A stretch of 64,000 nucleotides of DNA from Axinella damicornis (taxonomy: Eukaryota; Porifera; Demospongiae; Axinellida; Axinellidae): the NCBI GenBank assembly GCA_963931865.1, contig OZ007507.1:16793681-16857680 (forward strand), read 5' to 3'. The notes under the pieces were generated by a model. The model had not been told where the DNA came from, searched no databases, and saw only the letters and a list, made by a program, of their open reading frames with translations. Of the stretch, positions 12,169 through 25,700 are shown piece by piece; the first letter of the stretch is position 1, and each line of letters begins with the position of its first letter. The position numbers and the translations under genes were made by a program.

Positions 12169-15100
12169 TTAGGTGATAACATAGTGATTCACGTCATTGG
12201 CCAAGTTGTTACAGCGCTCGGGCCCACCTTCCAGCACCCGTTCCCTCTCCTCCTGCTGTTGCCCACTTCGAATAGTTCCCACCGGATTCATCACTGTGTA
12301 AGCATCTTCTGTCGGTGTTGGCACTTTCAAATCAACAGGCACTTTCAGATCAACGTTTTCATAAGCATCACTTGTTTTCTGTGTTGTTGTGTCTGCTTCC
12401 GGTGACAGTTTCGCATGCGAGGAAATGCGCAGTGGAATGTCCACGTAGCCGGAGTCCCGGGCGTAAGGCAACCTAGGCAGTGGCCTCAGCTGCTTTTGAC
12501 CGGCAATCTCCTCATACACAGGAACCTCAGTTTTGTAGATGGGGTTGGGAACCAAAGAGGAGCACACTTTCCTTGCAGTGTCCATACTGTAACAAGTCTG
12601 TGCTTTTCTAGCTGAAAGGAGAATTAAACAAACTCTTCACTGATGAGCTACAAAATGTAACTAAGAACGGTGGAGGTTGACCAATAATTCATAAAAACAA
12701 GTTGTAAAAACTGATCGGTTGCTTTGATCTCAAGCAGGAACAGCCACTGTGGTTGTTATCGCTTTAAAAACAGATTAGGCAATATTTTGGCAACATAATT
12801 TATCCCTGGATGTGATTTATTGCTAAAGCCCTAAAACCCTAACCTTAAAATAGTAACCGCCTACCTTTCTTTTGTCGGAATATGACACAGCAGACAACCA
12901 TAACACAGATTACTGCAACCAACAGGAAGGCGGATGACCCCACTGCTCCTCCTATCAATACCGTCATGCTGGTGCGGGCTAAACATAAGATGGGAAGAAA
13001 AAAGACAGTGCATTTCATAGACATCTATGGTCTTGGATCCGTATATACTTGCAGGAAGCGTATAAGGCTAGCACAGAAATGAAGGTCACATAGTGGTATA
13101 TAGCTGTATACAAAGCATACATACAGCAAACAAGGGCATCATGGTACGTATCTCAACCATACATAGTGGCAGCTGTACACAGACCACACTTAGAGCAAAC
13201 AAGGGTACGTATGCCAGCTAGTGCGTGTGTTTTGCATGAGCGGCAGAGTGTGTTATCAAAGATCTGTGGATTATATTGCCTCCCACCGGCAGATTTGAAA
13301 CCTAATGAACCAGATTATCAGTTCAGTGAAACACGTAATTGTATGTGTACATGTCGAACTTGTGTTTACCTGTGGTTGGGACGACTGCTCCAGTGGCGGG
13401 CCGCTCTGCATACATAGATTAATGAGATTGATAGTGAAAAGCGTTGGAAGAATTAAACAATTCAAATGCGACTTTGTCCCCAGGCCATCCCCACCTTCAG
13501 CTTGCAAAAAAAAAGATGATTGGCAGGACCAAGTCTTCCCTATCTTTAACAGCAGGATATCTTACGGTGCCTAATTTTTAATGTCAAAAACAATTGTTCT
13601 GTGCTGTTCTTAGCTCAGTAACTTTCTGGTGTTACATTTTAGCACATGGATTTCACACCATAAACACACCCTGGACACAGTAGCCTCGTTCCAGAAAAGT
13701 AGATATTCACTGCTACCACGCATGCTGTACACACATAGTATATACAAGAGTATGGGTAACAGGTGAGGTCTTGCATCGTGACGTCACCATTACTTACCTG
13801 CTGTTGGCAGCATGATTGTAGTGTCTGTAGAAATAACAGAGAATTAATGTCACAACAACATACTGGTTAGTGGCAGGGGACCTGGCTGCTCTACATAGTT
13901 ATTGTGAAGATCAAGAGCGACAGTAATGAAAGACGGCATTGTAGTATTAAACAACTCTATTCTTTTCCCATGCAGGCCTGTTTGCTAATGGTAACAGAAA
14001 TATTGTAAGATCTTCCCTACAATATGCAGTTAGTTGTATATCTGGATACATTACTTTACCAATGGGTTTGTTGGTCCAGACAGTAAACCATACAATCATT
14101 TAATTAACTTAATTGGGTATTGGTGTGTATGCACCATCCCTATACATATGGAGTCCATCATGAGATGACGCTTTTGTTAATTTTAGTTCCCCCAAAGCAA
14201 ACATTGAAATGCTATATTCCCCAAATGATTGCTTACAGTACATGTGGCAAACTGAAAGTACAACAGTTCTGATAAGTATGGCTGCGGAGACATACACCGA
14301 TAATGTTGCGGACTTACAGTACGGACATGTGTGGTGCAGTTTACACAAACATGAACAAACAAACACCTGTGAATGATTATAGCTAGCTGTAAGGAAATTG
14401 AAGGCAAGTTATATTGGAACTAGTTACATGTGACCAGCATTTGTGTATATCCTGACTATTGCAGGTATATCCTTGGCAAGCAGCCGTGGGCTACATGGTG
14501 GATAACCTCAATTTGACAATGGTCTGTCATTTATAAGATTATTGTGCTTACTGAAGGTAACACTGTTGTTGACGCTGGCCGCGATAGTCTCCACAATAAC
14601 AGTGGCAGAATAGATTCGATTGGGCCTCAGATCTTCTTGTACCATAACCTCAACGTGTGGTTCATCCCTGTCAGTGTAATCAAGTGGTCCAACTGTCCAG
14701 GTAATGTTGTCTGTCAATTGTGATACTGCAACTCTGTAGGTAGCAGCCTGATAGCTGCAAACGTGAGGAAACTGCACAACAGGAAGGGAGAATGACATTG
14801 TAAATGACCAGGCCAATCATAGAAGCTCGAATGCTATCAATAGGGAACAGGTCCACATTCTACAATCTCCATGCATATGGTACATGGCACGTTTATAGAA
14901 ACTGATTGCTGCCATAGAGTGCAGCGCTAGCATGACACAATTTTCTACACAGTCGTATACACATGTCATCACTGCTACTATACACGGGTTGGTACAGGGA
15001 GCATCATTACGGCCCTCGATCTTAGGAAGTAGATGTTTGGTCCTTTGATTGATTTTCTCTCTGCTTATACATAGTAATGATCTAGCCTGGATAGCAGCCA

Positions 15101-16752
15101 TTCCTGTACACTGTGCATCAGATCGACCAAGCAAGTTTCCGTAAAGTCACTTTGTCGATCACGCTGTGTACAGGTTAATAAATAAAGTAATGGGCCAACT
15201 TGTTTGTGGTTCAAGCACATTAAGCTTCAACCACTGTCTACAGATTTATCTTTTGATTAATCTTATGCTACCTCATCCATACACGCCTGCCTGTGATGCG
15301 GAAAGTGGACTGTATCAACTTGTGTAGCATTAGTCATACACAGGTATACCCATGCATAAACAAACATGTCATACATTATAATATAGTAGCTAATTTCAAA
15401 CCAAGTAAAGAATTGCTCCACTTACTGTGAAACGTATTTTCACTCGTGGCGTTCCATCCGACTGAAATGTTACCTCTGACTCTACATCGTCTAGTGGACC
15501 TGGAGCTATCATGCAAAGAGCATCAGCATGATGGCACTAACTAACCCACACTGTCAACTGTACGTACACCTATGCAGTGAATATCGTTGCCATGAGCATG
15601 TCATAGCCAAACTACTGCTATGACATTGGATCATCCTTCAAACTAAAAGTCATGTGTCCTTCAAGTATCTATCTGCCTGTGCATGCATGGCTCCTGTGGT
15701 CACACAAATTACTCTCAATTGTTTATCAGCAATCAGTATACTGGCGAATGGGAAATAACCATCTCACCACGACATACACACATCCCGAGAAAGATATCTT
15801 TGAAACTTACAAACAGGAAAGCCTCCAGTAGTACTCCCCAAGTCACTCAGTCCAATGGCATTTGCTGCACTTACGGTTATTTGAAATTGAAAGCAATCTT
15901 GGACCACATGGTCTGTGTTGAACAGTTCAGTGTAGACTGTTTCATTTGCTGCCGTAATATATCGCATTTCCGTTGTATTACTACTACTGTCCACCACAGT
16001 GAGTGAATAGTTGTGTACAACATAGAGCCCCATGCTGAAAGATCTCTCCCACATTATCTGCAATGTAGTAGTGTTCCTAATACTGACTCTGGGACGGGGT
16101 GTAGATGGCACTCCTACCAAATAGGATAAGAAATGTTGTATTACGTTGCTTTGCGTAAACATCACTGAAGTTTTACAGCCTTTGATATACACATCATTAA
16201 TGGTAAACTATGAAGTTTAAAGTGCAAGGTGATCAGAAGTGCACCCCCTACCTGCAACCGTCAGAGTTGCATTTTCACTGAAGTGTGGTTGTCCCGGTCC
16301 AGTGCCTAGAGCAAGACAGCTTATGATTGTGTTGTTGTTTTCCACCGAAGCAAGAACATTCATGGATTTGTTGACTGCTTGTGACCCTTCATTGCTACTG
16401 TCTGGATTGGCGATGAACCCCCTTTCTTCGAAGGACTCCCTTTGTTCAGTCCTCAAAATGACCCCATCAATGAGCCAGAAGGTTTCACCTAGTCCAGAGT
16501 GGCAAGAGAAGGAAGCATTGCTTCCCAATGCAGCGAGTTTGGAGACTGGAGACAGACGTATCACTGAGTGGAAGGGGAGATCATACATTATTCAGTTAGC
16601 TACTAGCTAATTCGTTAGCTATGTGCTGCAGGACACTTGTGAATAATTCGTTATATACCTCCACCTCCGTCGTCGACGCAGCATGTAGGCTGCAGAAAAA
16701 GAGCAAATACATGTAGCAGCACAAGATCCACCGCCGCAATTGTCCGCGTCAT
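12169..16752 (-). CDS. Receptor B: Ig-FN3 membrane receptor, 8 exons
   Basis: Minus-strand exons 16659-16752, 16252-16563, 15811-16113, 15426-15505, 14552-14771, 13798-13824, 12865-12978 and 12169-12611 join in frame to 530 residues. Order: signal peptide (MTRTIAAVDLVLLHVFALFL), Ig-like domain (ASFSCHS, ETFWLID, TIISCLA), FN3 (LQIMWERSFSM, FQITVSAANAIG), FN3-like module on two exons (VCSYQAATYRVAVS), a 27-bp microexon, transmembrane helix (SSAFLLVAVICVMVVCCVIF) and a 148-residue tail. The tail is the richest in motifs: NPIY (PTB-type), VYEEI (the Src-family SH2 optimum), YVDI, YENV and YTVM (YxxM), with a proline-rich RPLPRLPYAR. It has the same phase pattern as A, C and D. It shows low similarity to A and C outside the shared plan, so it is an old paralogue. 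Its signalling partners are inferred. Confidence 0.85.
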
Positions 16753-17624
16753 CTCGAGTGCTTTCAAACAAGTTGCACATCAGCCACTCTTATTTTTATG
16801 CTACATTGCGCGTTCCGACGTCATAGCCACACCCACTTGTACTTAGTTACTTGCATCTCCACCGTACCGTAAATATACCCATGCAATTATTAGCCTCGTT
16901 CCCAGGCCCCGCCCAGCTTTTCGTCGCTTACAGTACGCGGTCGCGCGTGGAGAGACTGGGAACGAAGCTATGCAATTATCATGTGAGTAAGTTCTGGTGG
17001 AGATGGAAGGTTCCCATCCACTGGATGGCCAAATGTGGATGGAGATGAAAGAAATACAAGCCCAGGCTTGATAGTGGAGATACATTGTACTATGTAGCTA
17101 CAAGCCATGGTTTTTGTCTTCCCGACGACTGAATTGTTTGCTTGGTCAGTACATGACAGGTGATCATGGTGGTGTAGTCTGAAATGTTGTATTATAGGGC
17201 ATTTGTAAGTAGCCACCACACTACTGGTATTCGGTGCATCTTGCTGGCTGAGCAAACTCGATCATCCTTCAGAACCATACCCTGGTATTACTCTCACCCC
17301 AAGCATATAATCTTATAGCTAATCTGATTGCATCCATGTTCTTACAGCTCCAAGGCTGCCGGCTGGGTCTCTGTCCCTCATGCATGAGGCTTACTTTGTG
17401 CACCCTAGTGTAATTTTTTCTCTCTCAATAATAAGAGTTACTGGCGAGCACTTGCACTGAGGTCTGTGTGCTTGCAGGAGATTTTTGGAATGGAAAGAAC
17501 AGTCTACGGTTACGTTGAGGGACTGAACTCATTTGGTGTAAAGTGCACAATTAAAGGAATGCACAATGTACATCTGTGCTGCCGATATTAACAATGGGAA
17601 AAATGTCCTGACATCGCTACAGTC
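16753..17624. other. Intergenic region between receptor B and the Rac-like gene
   Basis: The receptor B promoter region contains a minus-strand CATAAAAATA (about 16788-16800) and a CRE-like TGACGTCG nearby. A MITE follows (16892-16969). The remainder shows no exon I can support. Confidence 0.45.
16892..16969. mobile_element. MITE, AGCCTCGTTCCC family
   Basis: 78-bp element ending AGCCTCGTTCCCAG, flanked by the direct repeat ATGCAATTAT (16881-16890 and 16970-16979). Only the terminal parts are inverted repeats; the centre is unrelated. Confidence 0.85.
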
Positions 17625-18630
17625 TTACAGTGTATTCACTGCCTCAATCTCCTCAGCAAGAGTGATAAGCTTTACTGCTCGTAAGACATCTGCAAGTGTT
17701 TTCCAAGTCACTGGTTTTCTCCCTTCACCTCTGAGCCATCGTTTGAGAACATCATGGTTAATCTGGTCTGGGTCGTGGTGGTGTTTGTGGGTTATGGCAT
17801 CGATTACTGCTCCATTGCTGTCTTCCAAGAGCAAAACACCAAAAGCCGAAAACTTGGTGCTGATCTGCTGAGGAACATTGACTGTCCCCTCCTTCCCTGG
17901 AAATTTGATCAACTCTTGCAACTTGGGTTTTTGCTCAGCAACTGCAGAACTCTGCACTGGAGCAGCTTTAGCACTAGTACTCTGCACTGGCCATGGCATT
18001 GGCTCATGATCAGCATTTTGGTTTCTCCTCCCGAAAAGTTTACTTATCCGATTCCTTGCTTTCGCCCACTGTGACATGCTTACTGTGCGTCGCCTTTCAA
18101 GAGCAATCCGAACAGCTTCATCAAACACATCCATCATCCCCTCTTGCGTTAATGCTGAACATTCAACGTACTTCACTGCACAAATGTCTCCTGCTAACCT
18201 TTCCCCTTGCTCTGTAGTAATGGGCATCTGCCTCACTTTAGCTAGCTTTTCAAGTCTTGACGCATCTCTACGTTGGTCAATCTTTGTCCCAACTAGCAGG
18301 AAGGGCACTTTGGGGCAATGGTGTGCTATCTCTGGGATCCACTTTTGTTGCACAATTTCAATTGATGCTGGTGACATGACACTGAAGCAGACCATCAGCT
18401 TCAGTGTAGGAGAGTGGTCTAAAGCGATCGTAACACTCATGTTCTGGGGCTGTATCAATCAGATCTATACAGTGGGGCTCTCCATCAATCATGCGCACGG
18501 CACAATAGTTGTCACACAACTTCAGAGAAATTGAGTCTTTTTGAGGGAAACGGTTTGTTGCATATGCCACGATGAGATGTCTTTTGCAACTAAAGCTGTC
18601 ACCCACCAAGACACACTTTATACTCTGCAT
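17625..18630 (-). pseudogene. Rac/Cdc42-like GTPase domain fused to a death-type domain, frameshifted
   Basis: Starts at the ATG at 18630 and ends at the stop at 17625. The first 60 or so residues follow Rac closely ([22 protein letters not shown]). The reading frame then shifts at about 18392-18395 and resumes as [24 protein letters not shown] and VECSAL. Comparison with the family suggests a loss of about 8 bp. The P-loop is broken: GDSFSCKR replaces GxxxxGK[ST]. The switch II DTAGQ is DTAPE. After a basic linker, the last ~90 residues resemble a death-fold domain ([22 protein letters not shown]). Rho GTPases normally bind GTP and signal to the cytoskeleton; this copy probably could not bind nucleotide normally. 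It is either a pseudogene or, if the frameshift is an assembly error, a pseudo-GTPase adaptor. It is intronless, so a retrocopy is possible. Confidence 0.75.
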
Positions 18631-19602
18631 GATGTCAGAATCGTTTCAGCTTCAGAGATGCTATACAGTAGGCAAGTGAGACAATCACCACAACAGATGA
18701 TGACATGCTTTGGCTACCACCATGCAGTAATTAATATGAGTGGTAGCTAGCTAGCTTGGAATTCTATTGCTCTTGGAGAGTCAAGAATCCTTTACTTAAA
18801 ATTATGATATTGGCTATAACTATAACTAAAGCTAGCTCGAGCAACAAAACCTGGCCTAACTGTACCCTAACCCATACTATATATACGGAGGATAACAAAC
18901 TCTCACTGCCTATTAACTGATTGCACCAGTATGCCTATATATAGGCCCATGTGGTATTTGTGAGGATGTTCCCTTCCTGGAATGACACTTGGAGTGCATT
19001 TCTTATTTTTAGGTGAGGGTGTGGTCTGCAAACTTGAAAGAAGTCGCACTAGACAATCACCATACAGCTTCCGTTGGCAATCGTTCCAGTTCAAGTCAAA
19101 GCTCGTGCAGTCATCGCACATTAATGCGATCGCACGTGAAATGGCGGATCGAGACACACAGTTGACAAGCCCACAACTGAGATGATTCTGCTGCTCCTAT
19201 AGTAATCTCTGACCTTCGCATAGAACTGTAGAAGGCATTCCCGTCAGTGTTTGGACCCACTAACCTCGGAGCTCAATACAAAGCCCATTTCTACACACCT
19301 CCCATGTTCGTTTGGCATACCTTGTGCTTCAGAAAGTTCACTTGGCTCTATTCTTACTCGTTACCAACGGTTACAATACCTCGCCCCTAGCAAGTGTCTA
19401 TGCTCGTGAGAGATCAAGAAGCATTTGACCTCGTGGTGATCGAAATATCAATGACGTCATTTCCATGTGCAATGAGTAAAGGGTTAATGGATATACACAT
19501 AGCCGAATCACGTAACGTAGCAAGCCACTGGTCGAGGAGAGGTGTTTCAGAACTGTGACTCATTTGATGCAGTTTCAATGCCAAATTCAGAGATAGAGTC
19601 TT
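18631..19602. other. Intergenic region, no gene recognised
   Basis: Nothing with convincing coding character or splice sites was seen. Mostly AT-rich sequence with short GCTA-rich stretches. Confidence 0.4.
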
Positions 19603-20027
19603 ACCAGGAGCTTATGAGCGGCGAAGCCGCGAAGGAGCGGCAACTACCGCGTACGCCCGAGTGCCGTCCAAATCCAAATTATTAGCTAGCGAACTTCCAA
19701 ATATGGAAACCTGTTCTTCAATCTAGCGTCATAATGACGACATAAAAACCCACGTGTTCTGTGGTAGAGATGTGAGAAATTTGACACTCACTCAGCGGAG
19801 CGCCTTTGACCTAGCCGCAGTGAAATGGCCAAGTGAACGGGTGACAGTGAAAGCGATTTGCCACAAAAACGTGGTAGATTTGAAGATCCCAGGACCCCTC
19901 ACCGTTTGGAGACACCTTTTTCGAAGCGGAGGCTCCGGTCCAAAACGGAAATACGTAAGTAATCAGGATTTGGATGGAACCGGAGTTACATGCTCCTTTG
20001 CGGCTTCGCCGCTCATAAGCTCCTGGT
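19603..20027. mobile_element. MITE with 36-bp GC-rich terminal inverted repeats
   Basis: 425-bp element. The ends ACCAGGAGCTTATGAGCGGC are inverted repeats of one another and continue through GAAGCCGC to about 36 bp. A 3-bp duplication CTT flanks it (19600-19602 and 20028-20030). The internal sequence has no recognisable transposase. Confidence 0.8.
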
Positions 20028-20060
20028 CTTACTGAGTTCTGCCTCTAGCCTAAAGTACAC

Positions 20061-20621
20061 AATTATTTGGGCAAGTGGAAAACGCGGATACGGTCAGACG
20101 CGGACACGGACACGAACCAAAACTCATTTTTCAGCCCGTAGGACAGAAGCTAAACATGGTTATTCGTTCGCTAAAGTTGCTTGCCTAGCCTATTGAACCG
20201 CCTTTCATGTCTTTCCTCGAGTCAGCAGAGGTCAAAGGCCACGTGCATATGAGCTTTAATGAGCTTCAACAGTGAAAGTTCGAGCTTCGATCAGCCATCG
20301 TCATAGATGGTATAGGAATATTATTTGTGCTTTCCTATGCTTTGGCAAAAGGCCTGAGTTTGGTTTCTGCAATAAATAAATAAATGCTCTTCTAGTCTTT
20401 TCGTTGAAGCTCATTAAATATGCACGTGGCCTTTGACCTCTGCTGACTCGAGGAAAGACATGAAAGGCGGTTCAATAGGCTAAGCAAGCAACTTTAGCGA
20501 ATGAATAACCACGTTTAGCTTCTGTCCTACACTGCAAAGGGCTGAAAAAAGAGTTTTGGTTCGTGTCCATGTCCGCGTCCGCGTCCGACCGTATCCGCCT
20601 TTTCCACTTGCCCCAATTATT
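20061..20621. mobile_element. Large palindromic element, about 215-bp arms
   Basis: The left arm (GCAAGTGGAAAACGCGGATA...) and right arm (...TATCCGCCTTTTCCACTTGC) pair through CGGACACGGAC, TTTAGCTTCTGTCC, ATGAAAGGCGG, CTCGAGTCAGCAGAGGTC and CACGTG blocks, around a ~130-bp centre. It looks like a foldback transposon and would make a long hairpin RNA if transcribed. Confidence 0.8.
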
Positions 20622-21769
20622 TATGTTGGCCCTGTTGAGGTTGGCTTCAGCTTATGTTGGCCCCGTTGAGGTTGCCCTCAACGGGGCCAACTGTGTAGCT
20701 AAATCAGTGAGAGTTGGCAGGAAGGTTCGACTGCGTGTCAGTTTCAGAGTAATTTCATACTAAATCAGTACCATGCATGAACGCATCTTACCTCACTGCA
20801 ATCACGGGGGTGGAAACTTCTCGGCTTGCTGGCCGCTATCACAAGCCTCAGTTTCTGTCACATGATGATGTACCCAATTGCCCAAAAGGCCTAGCTAGGG
20901 GGCGGGATCTAGAAGGGGGCGGGGTCTGGGCACGAGGCCTCGTTCCCAGGCCGCGTGGGAGCGAGGCTCGCGCAGCTTCGCCTTGACCAGCCGGGCGGAG
21001 CCTCTGCGTAAAACTACATGTCAAGCATCCAGCTGTTTTAGCTGATATGGGACATTTATTTCCTGGCTATCTAGATAACTGCCATGCAGTCAAATGCCAT
21101 AATGAATGCACTCATTATGCAGGTATCAACTATCAAGCCCCGAGTCATCTGACAGCTCACTGGATCGCATATGCTGACCTATTTGCGAACAGAACTGTGA
21201 CCGTATATTTTTTGTGAAACTTTTTTTTTTTTTTTTGATGAGCGCCAGGCAATCAGTTGGGACCTACCGTAAATGAAACCCCATGCTAGCATGGAGGGCA
21301 AAGGAGGTGAGGGAGAAGAGACAGGCAGGAGCTGCACATGAAGAGAAGACTAACCAGCAAAAAGTCATCCACCCCCGTGTGTTGAGCAGAGAGAGAATAG
21401 TAAGGGCTCATCCTGGTGGTCCATGTTGTTATTGGAATGCTCACATGAATAGGTCGAACACGACCAACCTTCCATTCATATGCATCTGGTAATTCACGTG
21501 CTTGGTACCAAGCTGCATGGATGGACGGCTTTGCCCATGACAACAATCAATATTGACACAGCGTATACATCACATGTTATTCCTGCTTGTATCATTAGTC
21601 GATGTGATTTGGGAATCGAATTTATTTTGTCTCAATATTTCATCTGTATCACTACTATTTGTATGAGCCTTACATACTGGTTCCGATACGCATTCAGTTA
21701 GCTATGTGCATGAATTAACCTCTGCACTGGCACTCTTCAGTACAAGGGTGGGGGGCTAGGGAGGCTGAG

Positions 21770-21778
21770 CCCCCCCCC

Positions 21779-21809
<31 letters not shown>

Positions 21810-21814
21810 ACACA
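21770..21814. repeat. C run followed by (CA)n
   Basis: About 27 C followed by CA repeats; the reverse complement of the GT/G motif at 612-660. Confidence 0.95.
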
Positions 21815-22215
21815 TACTTTTTTGCCAAATAATAAACCACCATCAGTTTCAACTATTGAGTGAATTTTGTTTTCATATCCAAATATTAGCACGCAATTGC
21901 ATGTTAATTGTATGTAATTAGCTAAACTACTATCCAACTCAAGGTCATCTGTTTTGTTGTGCAGAGTCATGTACCAGTTAGCTTAGGTGGGACAGGCTGC
22001 ATGTCGACATCTTTCGAACTGGCTGATCATGTAGTCTGGGTCTGGATTTCTGCATGGTTGCATAAATATAATAATTATACCACTGGCTTGGGAATTGAGC
22101 TAGCCAACAGATGCAGCTATAGGCTCCACCAGCCAAGCTGAGCCAATGCATATATGTGACAGTCGTGTTTGCATGCAAGTCTACGTCAAGGCAACATTTC
22201 ACGGTTACATAAATT

Positions 22216-22220
22216 CCCCC

Positions 22221-22282
<62 letters not shown>

Positions 22283-22297
22283 ACACACACACACACT
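22216..22297. repeat. C run followed by long (CA)n
   Basis: About 30 C with one T interruption, followed by roughly 22 CA repeats. Homopolymer length is probably unreliable. Confidence 0.95.
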
Positions 22298-22760
22298 TAC
22301 AAACTTGTCTATGCCCCTGCAGTGCACAGAAACTTGTGAGGACACTAGACAATTTCAGGAAGGTCCGTGGATGTGAGCAGGAGGACGAGCTGTCGTTGTA
22401 GACAGCTCCTTAGCTGGCAATCTTTGGTGTTAAGTTATGTGCGAGTGAGTTGTTGGAACCATGAGTTTATATTCCATCGAAAATAATGATTTGAAATCAG
22501 GTAGAACAGAAGTTCCCACTCCTCTCCATTTGACCACTAAAATATCTACCATTTGCAGAAATGTCATTTCTTATGAAAACCATTTGAGATCAAAAATTCA
22601 AATATTGACTACTGATGGCAGTCTCAAACTGTAGCTACACACAACATAAGTGACCAAGGTGGATACTTGAAAACAAAGTCCTCTACTCGTTACAAATTGA
22701 ATGACATTGTGTCCCAGTCTAAGAATTTGATGTGCAGTGGAATGCATTAAACAATGAGAG

Positions 22761-25700
22761 TCATTCAGATGCATTCTTATTCGTTCCTTCTGGATCTGGA
22801 ATGCCCCACCCTCCTTGCAGGGAGTGAGAAAGGGTGCCAATGGGGTTCATCATCGTGTAATTGTCTTCACTGCCGGGAATGTACGCATGGTGTGTTTCAA
22901 GAAAAGAGGCCTCTTCCTCAGCGTTGTCTTCTGTGTTCCTCTCACATGGTGTACCATTGTTCAGCATAGCTGGATGAATGGGTTTGTCAATGTAGCGAGA
23001 CTCCATCATGTTTGTCGTTGAGCTAGGTGTAGTGAGAGTGCTGAATTCGGGATGTATGCTTTCGTACAAGGGTCCTTCATATATAGGGTTGGGAACCATG
23101 GCCTTGCAAGATTTTTCTGCTGATTCGGCCTCTGTCAGGATAAGATAATCCAACTGCTCAAAGTACTTTATTTGTGATGTACATAGTATATAATTGACAT
23201 CATTGTGGACCAAATCACAATTATCAATTTTTTTAATACATTTAGTGCTTTCTAGCTAATGTTTAATCATGCAAGATACTGTTTAAACTTGCAGTCACAA
23301 TACACATAGGTGCTTGCTCTGTGATGTACAAAAGATTTGCATGGAGTAAGAGTAAGTTCCACTCACCAGCCTTGTGTTTCCTGATCACACAGGCACACAG
23401 AATCAGTAAGACCAATCCAGATATGACGGTGATGAAAACGCCAGTACTCACACCTATTGCAATCTTTCCCACGAAGCTGATACCTTTGCATGTAAGAGAT
23501 AGTCCATGATATGAATTAATGCACATGTACATATACTCAATGTCATTTCCCATGCAGCATTAGCTTCATTCGAGGCATGCAGTATCAGAGAATCACAGCT
23601 TGAAAAGGACAAAATGTATGGAGATGTAGGACAGCAGAGCTGACGAAAGAAATGAAACAAAGAAGCCTACAAATACAAGGTAGGGATGATGGCAAAAAAA
23701 CCAGTTCAGTATACAACCCCATTTTACATATCATTCCACATTAGACATAATGCATGTATTACGAGAAAGATATGTAGGGTGTTGTATACTGAACTGTTTA
23801 ATGCCATCACCCCTATATACCTTGTTTCATTGAGATGATGTATCAGGATTAGGCCTTGACAAATTATGCTAGCATAATTTTAGGTACTCAAGAGCATAAG
23901 GGAATTATGCTGGAATAATAGGCATAAATATCCAGACCTGTGAGAATAATGGGCTACACTTACCCAATACTTATAATTGAAGCTGTACTAAATGCATGCT
24001 TGCTCAGACTCGCTGGTGTGCAGGCCTATCTCGCAAAGCCACACCCTCACACTAAACATTATCATGCAAACTGATTCTATATCTTATACTGGTTCAGCCA
24101 TCCTCTGCAGCTGTAGAGCGAATGTTCTCCATGGATCTTGCAAGACTCCTATATCAACAACAGTCATCGCTAGAGAAATAATTATGCTCCTGTACAACGA
24201 TTGTGTATATGCTGCAGTACAAGAACGCTGAGTGAAGAATAGTGTTGACAAATTATGCTAGCATAATAATAGGACAACTTCAAGGCATTAATGCTGAGAA
24301 TAAGGGAATAGAATAATAGGGCAGAAAAAAGCGTAATTTGTCAAGGCCTATAATCAGGATTCCCATACTGCAAGTCAGTAAGCTGAGGTATGCCTGAGAG
24401 TGAGTTTAGTACATGCATGCAACTCTAATTATATGAGTGTGCTAATGTACCAGCTCCTGAAGTAGCAGTAGTGTCCATGTATTCTGTTCTAGGTTGAAAA
24501 TATGTCCCTGAGGAGGAGGGGAGCAGAGAAGCAGTAAAATTTGAGTTGCAGTGCAAAGCACAACTGTTGGGAGAAACGTTGTTTAGTAACCAACAGGTTT
24601 GTGATGAGTAGTGTACTCACGAAAGGTTAAACCCATCTGTATAGTTAAAGTACAAGCTGAGTTTACATTCATAGGTGTAAATTGTGGACCAAAAGGGGTG
24701 CAATTTTCATAAGCTTTCCTTGTGTTTTCATTATTAACTGTTGGTAGCTTACTGAAGGTGCTGTTGGAAGAAATACTCCCAGTCATGTCCACTGAGACAG
24801 AGTACACAGCGTTCACCACCAGGCTGGAGTTAATCACCTCGCGCACCTCAGTTTGACCCCTCACTGTCTTAGGACCTATTACAATATCCCCAGTGAGTGT
24901 GTCATGGGAAGGTTGAACCCTCTGGATAGTGATAGTGTAGACGAGGTCTTGGAAACTGCATACATCGGGAAGCTGTAGAAGGATGAATCTTAATTGTATT
25001 TCATACAAGTTGTAGTTTCATACAAGTTTGTAGTTTGTAGTAGCTACCCTGAATTTAGCTTTCTAAGCCTGAGTTGACAGCTTCGCATTAGTATTGGGTG
25101 TTTGCCAAATTTTATGACACTATATAGCAATAATCATGACGGCCAGTATGGTAAATATATAACATCCCATTATATTATCACCTGAACACGTAGCTCCAGC
25201 AGTGGAGTACCATCTGATTGAAAATATACAGTGGACCCAATGGAAGAACCATCTGAGTCTGCATGAGGAGTGTGAATATACATAAACACATTGGATACGG
25301 CTCTCTCTGTCTTAGGCCAGTCTGTTGTACAATGTACAGATGTCACTACCAACCTTGTACAATGTATGCATGTTATGATGACGAACTGAGACTTCACTCT
25401 AGTTCGCGGTTTACATTCTCATGTGTAACAGTTAAATACAGCTGCAGTGAGTGGATTTATATCACTGCCCCCCCCCCTCCCCAGATAATGTATACCTAAC
25501 TGGTAAGTACCATTGGAAGAATGGACAAACATATCTAGTACAATGTACCATCCACCCTTCCAAATAGTCACTCCTACAAATTCTGTCACACTTCATAAAG
25601 CAAGGCAGCAGGCATGCATCCACTCCCCCATGCAGTTAGCTATGCATCTATCTGTTATAATAATATTATAAGCTAATGCATTGTATGCTTGTTTGGTTCA

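Larger units (their letters stand above)
20622..22760. other. Repeat-rich intergenic region before receptor C
   Basis: Holds a hairpin about 20655-20693 (arms GTTGGCCCCGTTGAGG), a truncated AGCCTCG-type palindrome near 20937-20968, a T run near 21222-21236, two CA/C-run repeats and the 3' flank of receptor C. That 3' flank (22440-22760) matches the 3' flank of receptor D (38895-39224). Confidence 0.55.
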
